Below, one piece after another: positions 34,567 through 45,171 of a DNA stretch of 64,000 nucleotides (its first letter is position 1; each line of letters starts with the position of its first letter). The notes under the pieces are model-generated. The model did not search any database and was not told where the DNA came from. It worked only from the letters and a program-made list of their open reading frames with translations. The position numbers and the translations under genes are program-made. Source of the DNA: Clostridiales bacterium. Its GTDB lineage: Bacteria; Bacillota; Clostridia; Christensenellales; Borkfalkiaceae. Where the stretch lies: contig SVHN01000005.1 in the NCBI GenBank assembly GCA_015055805.1, forward strand, positions 1 through 64,000. Reading direction: 5' to 3'.

Positions 34567-34634
34567 AAAACGGATTCGGAAACTTCCGTTTTGAGAAACT
34601 TGTTTTTTTCGGCGGATTTTTTACGTCCGCCGAA
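34567..34634 (-). promoter_or_regulatory. rpsL 5' leader hairpins
   Basis: TTCGGCGGA (34634-34626 on the minus strand) pairs with TCCGCCGAA (34616-34608) over 9 bp, exactly at the predicted transcript start. A second stem joins AAAACGGA and TCCGTTTT (34592-34585 with 34574-34567). The first may protect the 5' end or act in regulation. Confidence 0.6.
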
Positions 34635-34639
34635 TTATT

Positions 34640-34668
34640 ATTTTACCATTTATTAGGTATTTAGTCAA
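34640..34668 (-). promoter_or_regulatory. str operon (rpsL) promoter
   Basis: TTGACT (34668-34663), a 17-bp spacer and TAAAAT (34645-34640), located in the rpoC-rpsL gap. Confidence 0.8.
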
Positions 34669-34711
34669 TTAAAAACCATTGATTTTAAGGCTTTTTTGAC
34701 TATTTTTATTA

Positions 34712-37700
34712 TTATTCGTTGACTTCAGTCGGTCTTTGAAGAACGGTTTGCGGAGCAACGTTTTTATAGTTCTTAATTCCCGTACCTGCGGGGATAAGTT
34801 TACCGATAATAACGTTTTCTTTTAGACCGATAAGCGGGTCAATCTTGTTCTTGATAGCGGCTTCGGTAAGAACTCTTGCCGTTTCTTGGAAGGACGCTGC
34901 CGAAAGGAAACTATCCTTTGCAAGCGCAGCCTTGGTGATTCCGAGAAGTATTCTCTTACCCTGCGGCGGCATCAAGCCGTTTTCAAGTGCGTTAAGCGTT
35001 TCTTCTTCAAACTTATGAACGTCAAGTTTTTCACCGGGAAGAATATCCGTTCCACCGGGGTTTTCAACCTGAACTTTCTTCATCATTTGACGAACGATAA
35101 TTTCAACGTGTTTATCGTTGATGTCAACGCCTTGTGAGCGGTAAACGCTCTGGATTTCTTTAAGGATATAGTCTTGAACACCCTTGATACCCTTGGTCTT
35201 TAAGATATCCTGCGGATATACCGAACCGTTGGTGAGCACCGAACCCGGTTCTACCTTATCGCCAGTCTTGACGATAACGCCCGTTCCGAAAGGTATGGTG
35301 TAGTCTTTATTCTCGCCTTCGTCAGTCTTAACGATAACGTGAATAATCTTATCCTTTTCTTCGATTTCAACCTCACCGCTGTGTTCACAAACGATTGCAG
35401 CGTGTTTAGGTTTACGCGCTTCAAACAACTCTTCAACCCTAGGAAGACCTTGAGTTATGTCGCCCGTTGATGCGATACCACCGGTATGGAAGGTACGCAT
35501 GGTAAGCTGAGTACCAGGTTCACCGATTGACTGAGCAGCGATAATACCGACAGCCTCACCGATTTGAACGGGGTTGTTGTTACTCATGTTCTTACCGTAG
35601 CACTTAGCGCATACGCCGGTCTTGGATTTACAAGTGAATATGCTACGAATTTCAACTTCTTCTATGCCTGCCTTAACGATTTCGTCAGCCATATCTTCGG
35701 TTATCATTTCGTTAGCCTTAACCATAATCTCTCCCGTAGTCGGATTGATTACGTCGGTCACGGTAAATCTTCCTGCAATTCTGTCGCGCAAGCCTTCGAT
35801 TTCTTCGCCCTTACTACCGGTAATTGCCCTTACCTTGATACCCTTAATTGCGTCGCCCGATTCAGCAAAGCAGTCGTCTTCTTTAATGATAACTTCTTGT
35901 GAAACGTCAACTAGACGACGGGTTAGATAACCTGAGTCAGCCGTTTTAAGAGCGGTATCGGCAAGACCTTTACGTCCACCGTGAGATGAAATGAAGTATT
36001 CGAGAACCGAAAGACCTTCACGGAAGCAAGACTTAACTGGAATTTCAATAGTTTTACCGTTAGGATCAGTCATAAGACCACGCATACCTGCAAGCTGTTT
36101 AATCTGGTCTTTTGAACCACGGGCACCAGAGTTAGCCATCATAAGGATTGGGTTAAACTCGTCGAGAGTGTCCATAAGCTTATCGGTAATATCGTCGGTA
36201 GCCTGTTTCCAGATAGAAACGACTTTCTTATACCTTTCTTCGTCGGTAATGTAACCTTTCTTATAGAGATTTTCAACCTTAAGAACGTGTTCTTCTGCTT
36301 CTTTAAGGATAGCAGCCTTGTCCTTAGGCATATGCATATCGAATACGCTGGTGGTGATTGCGCCGATAGTTGAATACTTAAAGCCGAGAGCCTTAACCTT
36401 ATCGAGCACGTCCGCAGCACAGCTTGCGCCGTGACGCTTAAAGCAAGCACCGACAATCTTCTGCAAGTCTTTCTTGCCAGTAAGCTTGTCAATTTCGTAT
36501 TTCAAATAATCTTCCTTGGTTTCTCTCTTGGTGAAACCGAGATTTTGCGGAATAGCTTCGTTAAATATAATCTTACCAACAGAAGTCTTTACTCTGCCCG
36601 TAACCTTTTCACCGTCCACTTCTACTTCACGGCGAACGACAATTTCGTCTTGAAGCCTAATCTTGCCCGTCTGGTAAGCCATGATAGCTTCTTCGGGTGA
36701 AGTGTATGAAACGGTATGTTCGGGAACACCGTAAACCTTGCCGTTTTCGTCTTTTCTGCCCTTTTCGTTGTACTTTTCGCCTATCTTTCTTCTGATAATG
36801 GTAAGGTAATATGCACCCATAACCATATCTTGTGAAGGTGACATAACCGGCTTACCGTCGGAAAGTTTCAAGATGTTGTTTGATGCAAGCATCAAGAATC
36901 TTGCTTCTGCCTGAGCCTCAACAGATAGGGGTACGTGTACTGCCATTTGGTCACCGTCGAAGTCGGCGTTGAACGCACCACAAACCAACGGGTGAAGTTT
37001 AATTGCTCTACCTTCAATAAGCACGGGTTCGAACGCCTGAATTGACAATCTGTGAAGTGTAGGCGCACGGTTGAGCATTACGGGGTGATCCTTAATGACT
37101 TCTTCCAAAACGTCCCAAACGACAGCCTTACCGCGTTCTACCGTACGTTTTGCGTTTTTAATGTTGTGGCAAACGTTGTTTTCCACAAGTTTTTTCATTA
37201 CGAACGGCTTAAAGAGTTCGATTGCCATTTCTTTCGGCAAACCGCATTGATAAAGTTTAAGTTCAGGTCCTACGACGATAACCGAACGACCAGAGTAGTC
37301 AACACGTTTACCGAGAAGGTTTTGACGGAAACGCCCCTGTTTACCACGGAGCATACCAGAAAGTGATTTAAGTTCACGGTTGCCCGCGCCACTTATAGCC
37401 TTTCCACGTCTGCCGTTATCGATAAGCGCGTCAACTGCTTCTTGGAGCATACGCTTTTCGTTTCTAATGATGATTTCGGGCGCACCGAGTTCCATCAATT
37501 TCTTCAAACGGTTATTTCTGTTGATAACACGGCGATAAAGGTCGTTAAGGTCACTCGTTGCAAATCTTCCGCCGTCGAGTTGAACCATAGGACGGAGTTC
37601 GGGTGGGATTACGGGAAGAACGTCTAAAATCATCCACTCAGGACGATTGCCACTCTTTCTGAACGCCTCGATAATCTCTATTCTCTTTACCGCACGGATA

Positions 37701-38314
37701 CGACGTTGACCAGATGCGTTATCTTCAATGATTTTCTTGGTTTCTGCGCTCTCTTTATCGAGATCAACAGCCATCAAGAGTTCCTTAATCGCCTCTGCGC
37801 CCATGCCCGTTTTAAACGAGCCGATACCGTACTTTTCTTCGTATTCGAGTTTTTCTCTGTCGTTAATTACCTGCTTGTACGCAAGGTCGGTTGCACCCGG
37901 CTCTAATACTACGTGGCAAGCAAAGTAGAGTACCTGTTCCAAAGATTTCGGACTCATGTCAAGCATAAGACCGATTCTTGACGGAACGCCCTTAAAGTAC
38001 CAGATATGAGATACGGGAGCAGCAAGCTCAATGTGTCCCATACGGTCACGACGAACCTTTGACTTGGTGATTTCAACACCGCACTTGTCGCAGATTACGC
38101 CTTTGTATCTGATGCGTTTATATTTTCCGCAATGGCATTCCCAGTCCTTAGTCGGTCCAAAAATCCTTTCGCAGAAAAGTCCGCCCATCTCGGGTTTTTG
38201 CGTTCTGTAATTGATGGTTTCGGGCTTGGTAACCTCGCCGTACGACCACTCTCTAATTTTTTCGGGAGACGCTACTCCTATCTGTATAGAATCGAAATTG
38301 TTAAGTTCAAACAT
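34712..38314 (-). CDS. rpoC: RNA polymerase subunit beta'
   Basis: A 1200-residue catalytic subunit. The N-terminal zinc ribbon includes [20 protein letters not shown], the active-site Mg motif is NADFDGDQM, and the bridge helix/trigger loop region includes [16 protein letters not shown]. The second zinc site is [13 protein letters not shown]. The length fits Clostridia, without the large insertions of other phyla. It follows rpoB by 19 bp in one operon. GGGGGATAG precedes the ATG. Confidence 0.98.
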   Translation of the reverse strand: MFELNNFDSIQIGVASPEKIREWSYGEVTKPETINYRTQKPEMGGLFCERIFGPTKDWECHCGKYKRIRYKGVICDKCGVEITKSKVRRDRMGHIELAAPVSHIWYFKGVPSRIGLMLDMSPKSLEQVLYFACHVVLEPGATDLAYKQVINDREKLEYEEKYGIGSFKTGMGAEAIKELLMAVDLDKESAETKKIIEDNASGQRRIRAVKRIEIIEAFRKSGNRPEWMILDVLPVIPPELRPMVQLDGGRFATSDLNDLYRRVINRNNRLKKLMELGAPEIIIRNEKRMLQEAVDALIDNGRRGKAISGAGNRELKSLSGMLRGKQGRFRQNLLGKRVDYSGRSVIVVGPELKLYQCGLPKEMAIELFKPFVMKKLVENNVCHNIKNAKRTVERGKAVVWDVLEEVIKDHPVMLNRAPTLHRLSIQAFEPVLIEGRAIKLHPLVCGAFNADFDGDQMAVHVPLSVEAQAEARFLMLASNNILKLSDGKPVMSPSQDMVMGAYYLTIIRRKIGEKYNEKGRKDENGKVYGVPEHTVSYTSPEEAIMAYQTGKIRLQDEIVVRREVEVDGEKVTGRVKTSVGKIIFNEAIPQNLGFTKRETKEDYLKYEIDKLTGKKDLQKIVGACFKRHGASCAADVLDKVKALGFKYSTIGAITTSVFDMHMPKDKAAILKEAEEHVLKVENLYKKGYITDEERYKKVVSIWKQATDDITDKLMDTLDEFNPILMMANSGARGSKDQIKQLAGMRGLMTDPNGKTIEIPVKSCFREGLSVLEYFISSHGGRKGLADTALKTADSGYLTRRLVDVSQEVIIKEDDCFAESGDAIKGIKVRAITGSKGEEIEGLRDRIAGRFTVTDVINPTTGEIMVKANEMITEDMADEIVKAGIEEVEIRSIFTCKSKTGVCAKCYGKNMSNNNPVQIGEAVGIIAAQSIGEPGTQLTMRTFHTGGIASTGDITQGLPRVEELFEARKPKHAAIVCEHSGEVEIEEKDKIIHVIVKTDEGENKDYTIPFGTGVIVKTGDKVEPGSVLTNGSVYPQDILKTKGIKGVQDYILKEIQSVYRSQGVDINDKHVEIIVRQMMKKVQVENPGGTDILPGEKLDVHKFEEETLNALENGLMPPQGKRILLGITKAALAKDSFLSAASFQETARVLTEAAIKNKIDPLIGLKENVIIGKLIPAGTGIKNYKNVAPQTVLQRPTEVNE

Positions 38315-38333
38315 AATTTATTCTATCCCCCTA

Positions 38334-41300
38334 TTATTCGTTCTCTTCGTCGTCGAAGTCGTCTTCAAACAAATCGCCGTCAGGTATAGTAGTGTCGATT
38401 TCGTCATCGTCATCTTCAAACATACCGTCAAAGCCGAGTTCGTCGTCAAGATCGTCAGCCTCTGAATCTTCAAATACCGTTTCACCGATATCAGACTGAT
38501 CAAAGTCGTCGATTTCAACTTCGTCGTGAACGTCTTTTTCACGAACGTGCGGAATATCGTCGATATCGCTTTCGATAAGGTCTTTGATTGCGAGTTCTTC
38601 TTTGTTCTCGGTAAGAACTTTCATATCGAGAGCCAAACTCTGCAATTCTTTGAGCAATACCTTAAACGCTTCGGGGATACCCGGTTCGCTGATATTTGTG
38701 CCTTTTACTATTGACTCGTAGGTCTTTACCCTGCCAACGATATCGTCGGACTTTACGGTAAGGATTTCCTGCAAAATATGTGCTGCGCCGTAAGCTTCGA
38801 GTGCCCAGATTTCCATTTCACCGAAACGCTGTCCACCGAACTGCGCTTTACCGCCGAGCGGCTGCTGGGTAACCAAGCTGTAAGGACCAGTAGAACGCGC
38901 GTGAATCTTATCGTCAACCAAGTGGATAAGTTTTATCATATACATTTGACCGACGGTAACCCTATTTTCAAAGGGTTCGCCCGTTCTTCCGTCGTAAAGC
39001 TGAATCTTACCGTCAACTTCGCCGTCGGGATTTACTATATTGTTTTCACGGAGCAATTCTTTAATGTCGCCTTCGGTTGCACCGTCGAATACAGGCGTTG
39101 CAATCTTCCAGCCGAGTTGCTTACATACGTGACCTAAGTGAACTTCAAGCACCTGACCGATGTTCATACGCGAAGGAACGCCGAGCGGGTTAAGAACGAT
39201 TTGGAGCGGCGTACCGTCAGCCATAAACGGCATATCCGATTCGGGAAGTATTCTTGAAATAACGCCCTTGTTACCGTGACGACCTGCCATCTTGTCACCG
39301 ATAGAAATTTTACGTTTCTGAGCGATATAAACTCTAACGAGTTTGTTTACGCCGGGTGATAATTCGTCCTTGTTTGCGCGTGTAAATATCTTAACGTCTA
39401 CGACGATACCGCCTTCACCGTGCGGAACTTTCAAGGAAGTATCTCTAACTTCTCTTGCCTTTTCGCCGAAGATTGCGCGGAGCAATCTTTCTTCGGGAGT
39501 AAGTTCGGTTTCGCCCTTAGGCGTTACTTTACCTACTAATATATCGCCGCTGTTGACCTCTGCACCGATTCTAACGATACCGTCTTCATCAAGGTCTTTG
39601 AGCGCGTCGTCACCGACGTTAGGAATATCTCTGGTAATTTCTTCTTCACCAAGTCTAGTATCTCTAGCCTCGATTTCGTGCTCTTCGATATGGATAGTGG
39701 TGAATACGTCTTCTCTAACAAGTTTTTCAGAAAGAAGTATAGCGTCCTCGTAGTTATAGCCTTCCCAGCTCATAAAGCCGACAAGAATATTTCTACCGAG
39801 TGCAAGTTCGCCGTTCTTGGTCGAAGGACCGTCAGCAATAGTCTGACCTTTTTCAATTCTTTCGCCCTTATCGACGATAGGTCTTTGATTAAGGCAAGTG
39901 CCTTGGTTACTACGCTCAAACTTCTTAAGAGTGTAAACTCTTTCGTTGCCGTCGTCTTCTTTAACGACGATTTTATCGCTAGATACCGTCTTAACAACGC
40001 CTGCCTCAGCAGCGTTAATCATAACGCCCGAGTCGTAAGCGATTCTTCTTTCGATACCAGTTGCAACGATAGCGTTTTCAGGGCAAAGTAGCGGAACAGC
40101 CTGACGTTGCATGTTCGAGCCCATGAGCGCACGGTTGGTATCGTCGTTCTCTAAGAACGGGATAAGTGCGGTTGCAACCGAAATAAGTTGTTTCGGAGAA
40201 ACGTCCATATAGTCCATCTTCTCTTTAACGTCTTCGGTTATTTCATCTCTATGTCTGCAAGATACACGTTCGTTGACAAAATATTTATTGTCGATAAGCG
40301 GTTCGTTTGCTTGCGCAACGACATAGTTATCTTCTTCGTCCGCAGTCAAGTAATCAACGTGTTCGGTTACGATAGTTTCAATCGTTCCGTCAGCGTTCAT
40401 GGTGTGTTCAATCTTTCTGTAAGGTGATTCGATAAATCCGAATTCGTTTACCTTTGCGAAAGCTGCAAGTGAAGATATAAGACCGATGTTCTGTCCTTCA
40501 GGGGTTTCTATCGGACACATTCTTCCGTAGTGCGAGTGGTGAACGTCACGGACTTCAAAGGTTGCCCTATCACGGTTCAAACCGCCAGGTCCTAACGCAG
40601 AAAGTTTACGTTTGTGGGTAAGTTCTGCAATCGGGTTGGTCTGATCCATAAACTGCGAAAGCTGTGAAGAACCAAAAAATTCTTTGATAGCCGAGCTTAC
40701 GGGACGAACGTTGATAAGACCTTGCGGAGAAACGTCCTTGGGATCTTGGGTTGCCATTCTTTCTTTGATAACCCTTTCAAGTCTTGCGATACCGATACGG
40801 AACTGGTTCTGTAAAAGTTCGCCGACCGAACGAACACGACGGTTACCTAAGTGGTCGATATTGTCAACGGTGTTGATATCGAAGTCAAGGTCAAGGTTTA
40901 CCGAGATTGATGCAACGATATCGTCAACGGTGATATGCTTGTGGTTTAATTTATCCATCAACGGACGGAGAGCCTTTCTCTGTTCAGCAGAGAGTTTCTC
41001 GGGAAGTCCAGCGTCTATCATGTCGTAGAAAGCAACGCAGGCGTTGACGAACTTAATTCTAATTTCGCGAGCCTTTTCGGAGTTCTTTTTGTCTTCGGGT
41101 TTTTCGTCCGCAGGATCAATTTCCTTATCCGCTATATAATATATATCGTTTATTTCTTTCTTTAAGATATCAGCCGCAGCCTCAACGCCGTTTTCTTTAG
41201 CGCAAGCGTAAACCGCCTTACTGAAATCAAGCGTGGGATAATAAACGTACTCTAAAAGCCCGAAGAATCTAGGATCTAATCCGGTGAGTTCTTTAAAGCT

Positions 41301-42332
41301 TACTACGTTATTAGCGATAATCTTATGTCTTTGACCGTTAATGTCCGCATAGAATTCGTTGATACCAGCGTTCTGGATATCTTCAGCCATCTGTTTAGTG
41401 ATAACGGTACCAGCCTCGGCAAGTATTTCACCGTCGGGACTAATAACGTTGTCAGCAGAAGTAAGACCGACGATTCTTACGCCAAGTCTTAAACGCTTGT
41501 TGAATTTATATCTGCCAACCCTTGCAAGGTCGTAACGACGTGGGTCGAAGAACAGATTTTTAAGATGCTGTTTAACCGCGTCGTCAGTGGGAATTTCACC
41601 TGGACGCAAACGGCGGTAAAGTTCGATAAGACCGTCGCTTTCAGACTTGCAGGTATCTTTATCCGCAGTATCGGCAATCATCTTATTGCCTTCAAATAGA
41701 GTCTTTAATGCGTCGTCACTACCAAAACCGAGCGCGCGAAGAAGAACGGTAGCGGTAAGCTTTCTCGTTCTGTCAACGTGAACCCATAAAACGTTCTGAG
41801 CGTCCTGTTCAAATTCAAGCCAAGCACCCCTTGACGGAATAACCGTGGTATCGAAAAGGCGTTTTCCGGACTTGTCCATTTCCGAACCGTTATAAACGCC
41901 GGGAGAACGAACGAGCTGGGATACGATAACCCTTTCAGCACCGTTGATAATGAACGAACCATTGTCGGTCATAAGCGGGAAATCGCCCATGAAAACTTCT
42001 TGGTCGATAACTTCGTCGGTTACTTTGTTGACGAGTCTAACTTTAACGCGGAGCGGAAGCGCAAAGGTTGCGTCCCTGTCGCGGCACTCTTTCTCGTCGT
42101 ACTTGGGCTTGCCTTCAAGACTGTAATCCAAGAAATACATCTCGAAGTGATCAGAATAGTCCGTAATAGGCGAAAAGTCTTCAAGCACTTCACCGATACC
42201 TTCTTTAATAAAGGCATCATAGGAGTCTTTCTGGATCTTGACAAGGTAAGGAAGTTCAATAGCTTCTTTAATCTTGCTAAAAGTTCTTCTCTTGACCTTA
42301 CCACATTCAATTTCGGGTAGAATACGTGTCAT
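38334..42332 (-). CDS. rpoB: RNA polymerase subunit beta
   Basis: A 1332-residue catalytic subunit, including the rifampicin-pocket segment [20 protein letters not shown] and [14 protein letters not shown] in wild-type form, [14 protein letters not shown], and [12 protein letters not shown] near the active centre. The start at 42332 is the ATG 9 nt after AGGAG; the frame's first codon TTG at 42335 is not needed. The C-terminus is unusual: the last 66 or so residues are about half Asp/Glu with no Lys or Arg. rplJ/rplL, which usually precede rpoB, are absent here. Confidence 0.98.
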   Translation of the reverse strand: MTRILPEIECGKVKRRTFSKIKEAIELPYLVKIQKDSYDAFIKEGIGEVLEDFSPITDYSDHFEMYFLDYSLEGKPKYDEKECRDRDATFALPLRVKVRLVNKVTDEVIDQEVFMGDFPLMTDNGSFIINGAERVIVSQLVRSPGVYNGSEMDKSGKRLFDTTVIPSRGAWLEFEQDAQNVLWVHVDRTRKLTATVLLRALGFGSDDALKTLFEGNKMIADTADKDTCKSESDGLIELYRRLRPGEIPTDDAVKQHLKNLFFDPRRYDLARVGRYKFNKRLRLGVRIVGLTSADNVISPDGEILAEAGTVITKQMAEDIQNAGINEFYADINGQRHKIIANNVVSFKELTGLDPRFFGLLEYVYYPTLDFSKAVYACAKENGVEAAADILKKEINDIYYIADKEIDPADEKPEDKKNSEKAREIRIKFVNACVAFYDMIDAGLPEKLSAEQRKALRPLMDKLNHKHITVDDIVASISVNLDLDFDINTVDNIDHLGNRRVRSVGELLQNQFRIGIARLERVIKERMATQDPKDVSPQGLINVRPVSSAIKEFFGSSQLSQFMDQTNPIAELTHKRKLSALGPGGLNRDRATFEVRDVHHSHYGRMCPIETPEGQNIGLISSLAAFAKVNEFGFIESPYRKIEHTMNADGTIETIVTEHVDYLTADEEDNYVVAQANEPLIDNKYFVNERVSCRHRDEITEDVKEKMDYMDVSPKQLISVATALIPFLENDDTNRALMGSNMQRQAVPLLCPENAIVATGIERRIAYDSGVMINAAEAGVVKTVSSDKIVVKEDDGNERVYTLKKFERSNQGTCLNQRPIVDKGERIEKGQTIADGPSTKNGELALGRNILVGFMSWEGYNYEDAILLSEKLVREDVFTTIHIEEHEIEARDTRLGEEEITRDIPNVGDDALKDLDEDGIVRIGAEVNSGDILVGKVTPKGETELTPEERLLRAIFGEKAREVRDTSLKVPHGEGGIVVDVKIFTRANKDELSPGVNKLVRVYIAQKRKISIGDKMAGRHGNKGVISRILPESDMPFMADGTPLQIVLNPLGVPSRMNIGQVLEVHLGHVCKQLGWKIATPVFDGATEGDIKELLRENNIVNPDGEVDGKIQLYDGRTGEPFENRVTVGQMYMIKLIHLVDDKIHARSTGPYSLVTQQPLGGKAQFGGQRFGEMEIWALEAYGAAHILQEILTVKSDDIVGRVKTYESIVKGTNISEPGIPEAFKVLLKELQSLALDMKVLTENKEELAIKDLIESDIDDIPHVREKDVHDEVEIDDFDQSDIGETVFEDSEADDLDDELGFDGMFEDDDDEIDTTIPDGDLFEDDFDDEENE

Positions 42333-42646
42333 CAAAACACACTCCTTAAAAAAATTTAAATTATTTGCCGATTTGGTTTACAAAACAATAAATATGTTTT
42401 ATAATTTACCTAGTCGGTCGGTTTTTACCGATATCGTTTTTTCGCCCGATTTCCCCAAAAAAATCGGTATTTTTTAAGCAATTTTTTTGAAAAAGGCGAT
42501 AAGAATCGATAATAACCTATCATAATGCATTGTATTATGTTACCCTAAGAAGTCAATAATGTCAAGCATTTTTCACTATTTTTTAAAATAAATTTAAAAT
42601 TCACCTTTTTTTCGACTAAATTCGTATATATTGAGGGTTATTTTTT
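42333..42646. other. rpoB-rqcP intergenic region with rpoBC promoter and leader
   Basis: No gene is seen. On the minus strand two overlapping promoter candidates face rpoB: TTGACT (42556-42551)-16-TACAAT (42534-42529) and TTGACA (42565-42560)-17-TAACAT. The leader of about 190 nt contains an ATCGG/CCGAT-type hairpin with a T-rich loop near 42447-42470 and a short CGGT-aaaa-ACCG stem, which could form competing structures. The plus strand carries GAGGG ahead of rqcP. Confidence 0.5.
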
Positions 42647-42892
42647 ATGAGAATTGATAAGTTTTTAAAAGTTTCAAGGCTACTAAAACGCCGCACGCTA
42701 GCGCAAGAAGCCTGTGACGGCGGCAGAGTTGAAGTAAACGGCAGAGTCGTTAAGCCGTCTTATAACGTTAAAGTTGGGGACGTCGTTAGTCTTGGTTTTA
42801 ACAGCGGTACGGTCAGCTTTGAAATACTTAACATTAAAGAAACGGTAAGAAAGGAAGAGGCTGAAAGCCTTTACCGCATAATTACCGATTAA
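42647..42892 (+). CDS. rqcP: RqcP-type S4-domain RNA-binding protein
   Basis: An 81-residue protein that is little more than an S4 domain: MRIDKFLKVSRLLKRRTLAQEA, then GRVEVNGRVVKPSYNVKVGDVV. Small stand-alone proteins of this type (YabO/RqcP, related to Hsp15) bind stalled 50S subunits and help RqcH add alanine tails during ribosome rescue. It is 9 bp upstream of ispDF, so the two are co-transcribed; this is a common loose grouping with no known functional link. Confidence 0.88.
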   Translation: MRIDKFLKVSRLLKRRTLAQEACDGGRVEVNGRVVKPSYNVKVGDVVSLGFNSGTVSFEILNIKETVRKEEAESLYRIITD

Positions 42893-42901
42893 GGGGGCAT
42901 T

Positions 42902-44020
42902 ATGAAAACAACGTTAATACTTGCGTGCGCAGGCAAAGGCGCGCGCGTAGGATACGATAAGAATAAACTACTAGTAAAAGTAAACGGTTCAACGTGCTTA
43001 GAGCGCACTTTAAAAGTTTTCTTGGACAGTAAACTAATTGACCAGTATATAGTTACTTCTTCCCCCGAAGACTTTGACGAAATAACTAGTCTTGTCGGCA
43101 GTTTTGCAACCGTCGTGCTCGGCGGAGCAACGAGAACCGAGTCTATAAAGAACGCTCTTCGTGAAACCGAAGACGGAATCGTACTTATCCATGACGGTGC
43201 AAGACCGTTCGTGGATAAAAGAATTATTGCCGATTGTATAGCGAGCGTAAATAATTTTGGCAGCGCAGTCACCGCCTACCCCTCTCGCGACACGGTGATA
43301 CGCGGTGAGGACGGCGAAATTAAAAATTATCTCGGTAAAAGTGATTTGTATTCGGTGCAGACACCGCAAGCATTTTTTGTAAACGACATAAAAAAAGCCT
43401 ACGACCTTGCAGGCGATAGGGTTTTTAACGACGACGGTGAAGTTTATATGCAATATATCGCTAAACCACATATAGTAAACGGAAATAGCGATAACGTCAA
43501 GATTACCTTTAGGGACGACATGAGCTTGTTAGACGACGATAGGGATTGTCGTTTCGGCGTAGGGTTTGACAGTCATAAACTAGTGGACGGCAGAAAACTA
43601 ATTTTGGGCGGAATAGAAATTCCCCACTCGAAAGGACTTTTAGGTCACTCGGATGCAGACGTTCTCACCCACGCAATAATGGACGCAATACTATCGGCAC
43701 TCGCTATGCGTGATATCGGATATCATTTTAGCGACAAAGACCCTAAATATAAAGACGCCGACAGCATGAAACTTTTAGAAAAAGTGCTACTTATGGCAGA
43801 GAATAGCGGATATAAAGTAAAAAGCATATCGGCAAGTATTATGGCAGAAAAACCGAAACTGTTAAATTATATACCGATAATCACCGAAAACCTTGCCTCT
43901 GCCCTATCCGTCCCCCCCGACCGCGTGGGACTTGCCGCCACCACCTTAGAAGGTTTAGGCTTTGTCGGCAGAGAAGAAGGCATCTGTGTCCACGCCACCG
44001 CAGTTGTGGTGAAGAGATAG
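42902..44020 (+). CDS. ispDF: bifunctional IspD/IspF (MEP pathway)
   Basis: A 372-residue fusion. Residues 1 to about 215 form the IspD cytidylyltransferase, which makes CDP-ME: LACAGKGARVGYDKNKLL is a slightly altered nucleotide loop, and HDGARPFVD and FNDDGEVY follow. Residues from about 216 form IspF, which makes the cyclodiphosphate: VGFDSHKL with metal ligands, LLGHSDADVLTHA, and LEGLGFVGREEGI. The two act at non-consecutive steps of isoprenoid precursor synthesis; Dxr, the second enzyme of the pathway, is at 51.6 kb. GGGGG precedes the ATG. Confidence 0.96.
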   Translation: MKTTLILACAGKGARVGYDKNKLLVKVNGSTCLERTLKVFLDSKLIDQYIVTSSPEDFDEITSLVGSFATVVLGGATRTESIKNALRETEDGIVLIHDGARPFVDKRIIADCIASVNNFGSAVTAYPSRDTVIRGEDGEIKNYLGKSDLYSVQTPQAFFVNDIKKAYDLAGDRVFNDDGEVYMQYIAKPHIVNGNSDNVKITFRDDMSLLDDDRDCRFGVGFDSHKLVDGRKLILGGIEIPHSKGLLGHSDADVLTHAIMDAILSALAMRDIGYHFSDKDPKYKDADSMKLLEKVLLMAENSGYKVKSISASIMAEKPKLLNYIPIITENLASALSVPPDRVGLAATTLEGLGFVGREEGICVHATAVVVKR

Positions 44021-44045
44021 ATTGTGTTTATAGCATTAAATCCAG

Positions 44046-44068
44046 CAGCGCAAGGTTTGTAAAACTGA
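44046..44068 (+). repeat. possible 3'-end fragment of the structured repeat family
   Basis: CAGCGCAAGGTTTGTAAAAC resembles CAACGCAAAGTTTATAAC at the 3' end of the full copy that starts 10 bp further on. Only this end is present, so it may be a truncated fourth copy. Confidence 0.35.
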
Positions 44069-44075
44069 TTATATG

Positions 44076-44204
44076 GTTTAAGCCATTAGAAACGAGCGAT
44101 ACAAGGCTCGCTCAAAGGGAAAGACTGCCGCGACCTTTTTGGTCGTAAAGGTTTTCCCTGTAGAGCAGCAAACGTAGCAACGCAAAGTTTATAACGGCTT
44201 AAAC
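44076..44204 (+). repeat. structured repeat element, copy 1
   Basis: The outer stem GTTTAAGCC/GGCTTAAAC (44076-44084 with 44196-44204) and inner AAAC/GTTT (44090-44093 with 44187-44190) enclose three parts. A 5' hairpin CGAGC/GCTCG has an 8-nt loop ending CAAG. A long arm AGGGAAA/TTTCCCT (44116-44122 with 44153-44159) has an 8/7-nt internal loop and a CGACC/GGTCG cap. A 3' part reads CAGCAAACGTAGCAACGC then AAAGTTTA. Two further copies with the same loop sizes are at 44280-44406 and 48881-48997. It lies in the convergent gap behind ispDF. Nature unknown. Confidence 0.65.
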
Positions 44205-44207
44205 GCC

Positions 44208-44240
44208 AAAAGCCACCCTAAAAAAAGGTGGCTTTAATTT
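44208..44240 (+). terminator. terminator after ispDF / repeat copy 1
   Basis: AGCCACC (44211-44217) pairs with GGTGGCT (44227-44233), followed by TTAATTTTT. It ends the rqcP-ispDF transcript, with the structured element in its 3' UTR. Confidence 0.88.
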
Positions 44241-44279
44241 TTAATATTTAGTCGCATCGTATGTAGTTAGAAAGAATTA

Positions 44280-44406
44280 TTTTAAGACGTTATAAACAAG
44301 CAGTTCAAGGCTCGTGAAGTGTTTTGGGTGAGATTAACCGTCTGGTTATCGAAGTCAAAACACTAAACAGCAAACGCAGAAATGCGTAGTTTAGAACGGA
44401 TTAAAA
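44280..44406 (+). repeat. structured repeat element, copy 2
   Basis: The outer stems are TTTTAA/TTAAAA (44280-44285 with 44401-44406), GTT/AAC and TAAAC/GTTTA (44293-44297 with 44389-44393). A 5' hairpin AGC/GCT has the 8-nt loop AGTTCAAG. The long arm GTGTTTT/AAAACAC (44319-44325 with 44357-44363) has a 9/8-nt internal loop and a TAACC/GGTTA cap. The 3' part is CAGCAAACGCAGAAATGCG then TAGTTTA. The stems differ in sequence from copy 1 but pair in the same places. It lies directly behind the rpmF stop codon, on the opposite strand. Confidence 0.65.
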
Positions 44407-44601
44407 TTAGTTTTGTTTTTCTTTCTTAGATACATCAACTACCTGCTTACCATCATAGTATCCGCACTTGGGACATACTCTGTGAGAAGCTTTAAGCTCG
44501 TGGCACTGGGGGCACTCCGAAAGGTTGGGAGCGTCGATCTTCCACTGAGCAAATCTGGTGTTAGTTCTCTGTTTTGACGTTTTACTTTTCTGTACTGCCA
44601 T
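44407..44601 (-). CDS. rpmF: 50S ribosomal protein L32
   Basis: A 64-residue zinc-binding ribosomal protein: MAVQKSKTSKQRTNTRFAQW start, then CPQC...CPKCGYYDGK supplying four Cys ligands. All four cysteines are kept, so this is the zinc form. It is 18 bp downstream of yceD, the standard bacterial order yceD-rpmF; plsX, often next, is absent because the operon ends here. Confidence 0.97.
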   Translation of the reverse strand: MAVQKSKTSKQRTNTRFAQWKIDAPNLSECPQCHELKASHRVCPKCGYYDGKQVVDVSKKEKQN

Positions 44602-44619
44602 TATTCTATACCATTCCTA

Positions 44620-45060
44620 TTAGTTTTTACATTTACAATCGCCGTCGTTGAGATTTGTTCCGCAACTTGGGCAAAGCCCTCTGCAATCTTCTTTACAAAG
44701 AAAACTTACAGGTAAGTTCATCGCAACGAGGTCGTCGACAATTTTTGACAAATCAACCGTGTCGTTTTTAACGGGGTATCCTTCCGAATCGTCGGCGGAC
44801 ACCGCTTCTTCAAACTCCACAAAGTATTCCCTTTCCGTTTGGCCAAGACATCTAGTGCACTCACCGCTTAAACTAAACACGACTTCGCCTTCAATATACG
44901 CGCTGTGTTCGCCCGTCAGCGTTACGCTGCCATTAACCTTGACTGCACCGCCAAACTTGACGTTTGGAATATCTATTATTTGTTCTTGCGGTAGGTACTC
45001 AAAGAAAAAATCGTTGGTATCTTTGCCGCTTCTTTTAAGTTTTTTAAGGTCTAATATCAT
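44620..45060 (-). CDS. yceD: YceD/DUF177 family protein
   Basis: A 146-residue member of the DUF177 family, which is linked to 23S rRNA accumulation in bacteria and plant plastids. It has the central GECTRCLGQTEREYFVEFEE and a C-terminal cysteine cluster, LCKEDCRGLCPSCGTNLNDG, ending CKCKN, which probably binds zinc. It precedes rpmF as in most bacteria. Its strong promoter is located about 26 bp before the ATG. Confidence 0.9.
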   Translation of the reverse strand: MILDLKKLKRSGKDTNDFFFEYLPQEQIIDIPNVKFGGAVKVNGSVTLTGEHSAYIEGEVVFSLSGECTRCLGQTEREYFVEFEEAVSADDSEGYPVKNDTVDLSKIVDDLVAMNLPVSFLCKEDCRGLCPSCGTNLNDGDCKCKN

Positions 45061-45085
45061 AATACCCCTGACTAAAAGCCATATA

Positions 45086-45114
45086 AGTATATACTATTTG
45101 CGGACAGTTGTCAA
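45086..45114 (-). promoter_or_regulatory. yceD-rpmF promoter
   Basis: A consensus TTGACA (45114-45109), a 17-bp spacer and TATACT (45091-45086). Confidence 0.85.
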
Positions 45115-45171
45115 CGAATTTTCAAGAAAATTTTTTATTCTGCCCGCAAACTTAGGTCTTTTTTGTACTTA

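Noticed and set aside
37000..41000. Drug-resistance changes in rpoB and rpsL
   Set aside because: The rifampicin-pocket and streptomycin-loop residues read as the ordinary sensitive form.
44041..44210. 6S RNA, tRNA or tmRNA
   Set aside because: There is no cloverleaf or GTTCRANYC arm and no tag frame. Having three copies within 5 kb argues against a single-copy housekeeping RNA.
44076..44406. Integron attC sites
   Set aside because: The elements have outer stems and tandem placement, but the core GTTRRRY/RYYYAAC pairs are not present at the ends, the stems are too variable, and no integrase or cassette genes are nearby.
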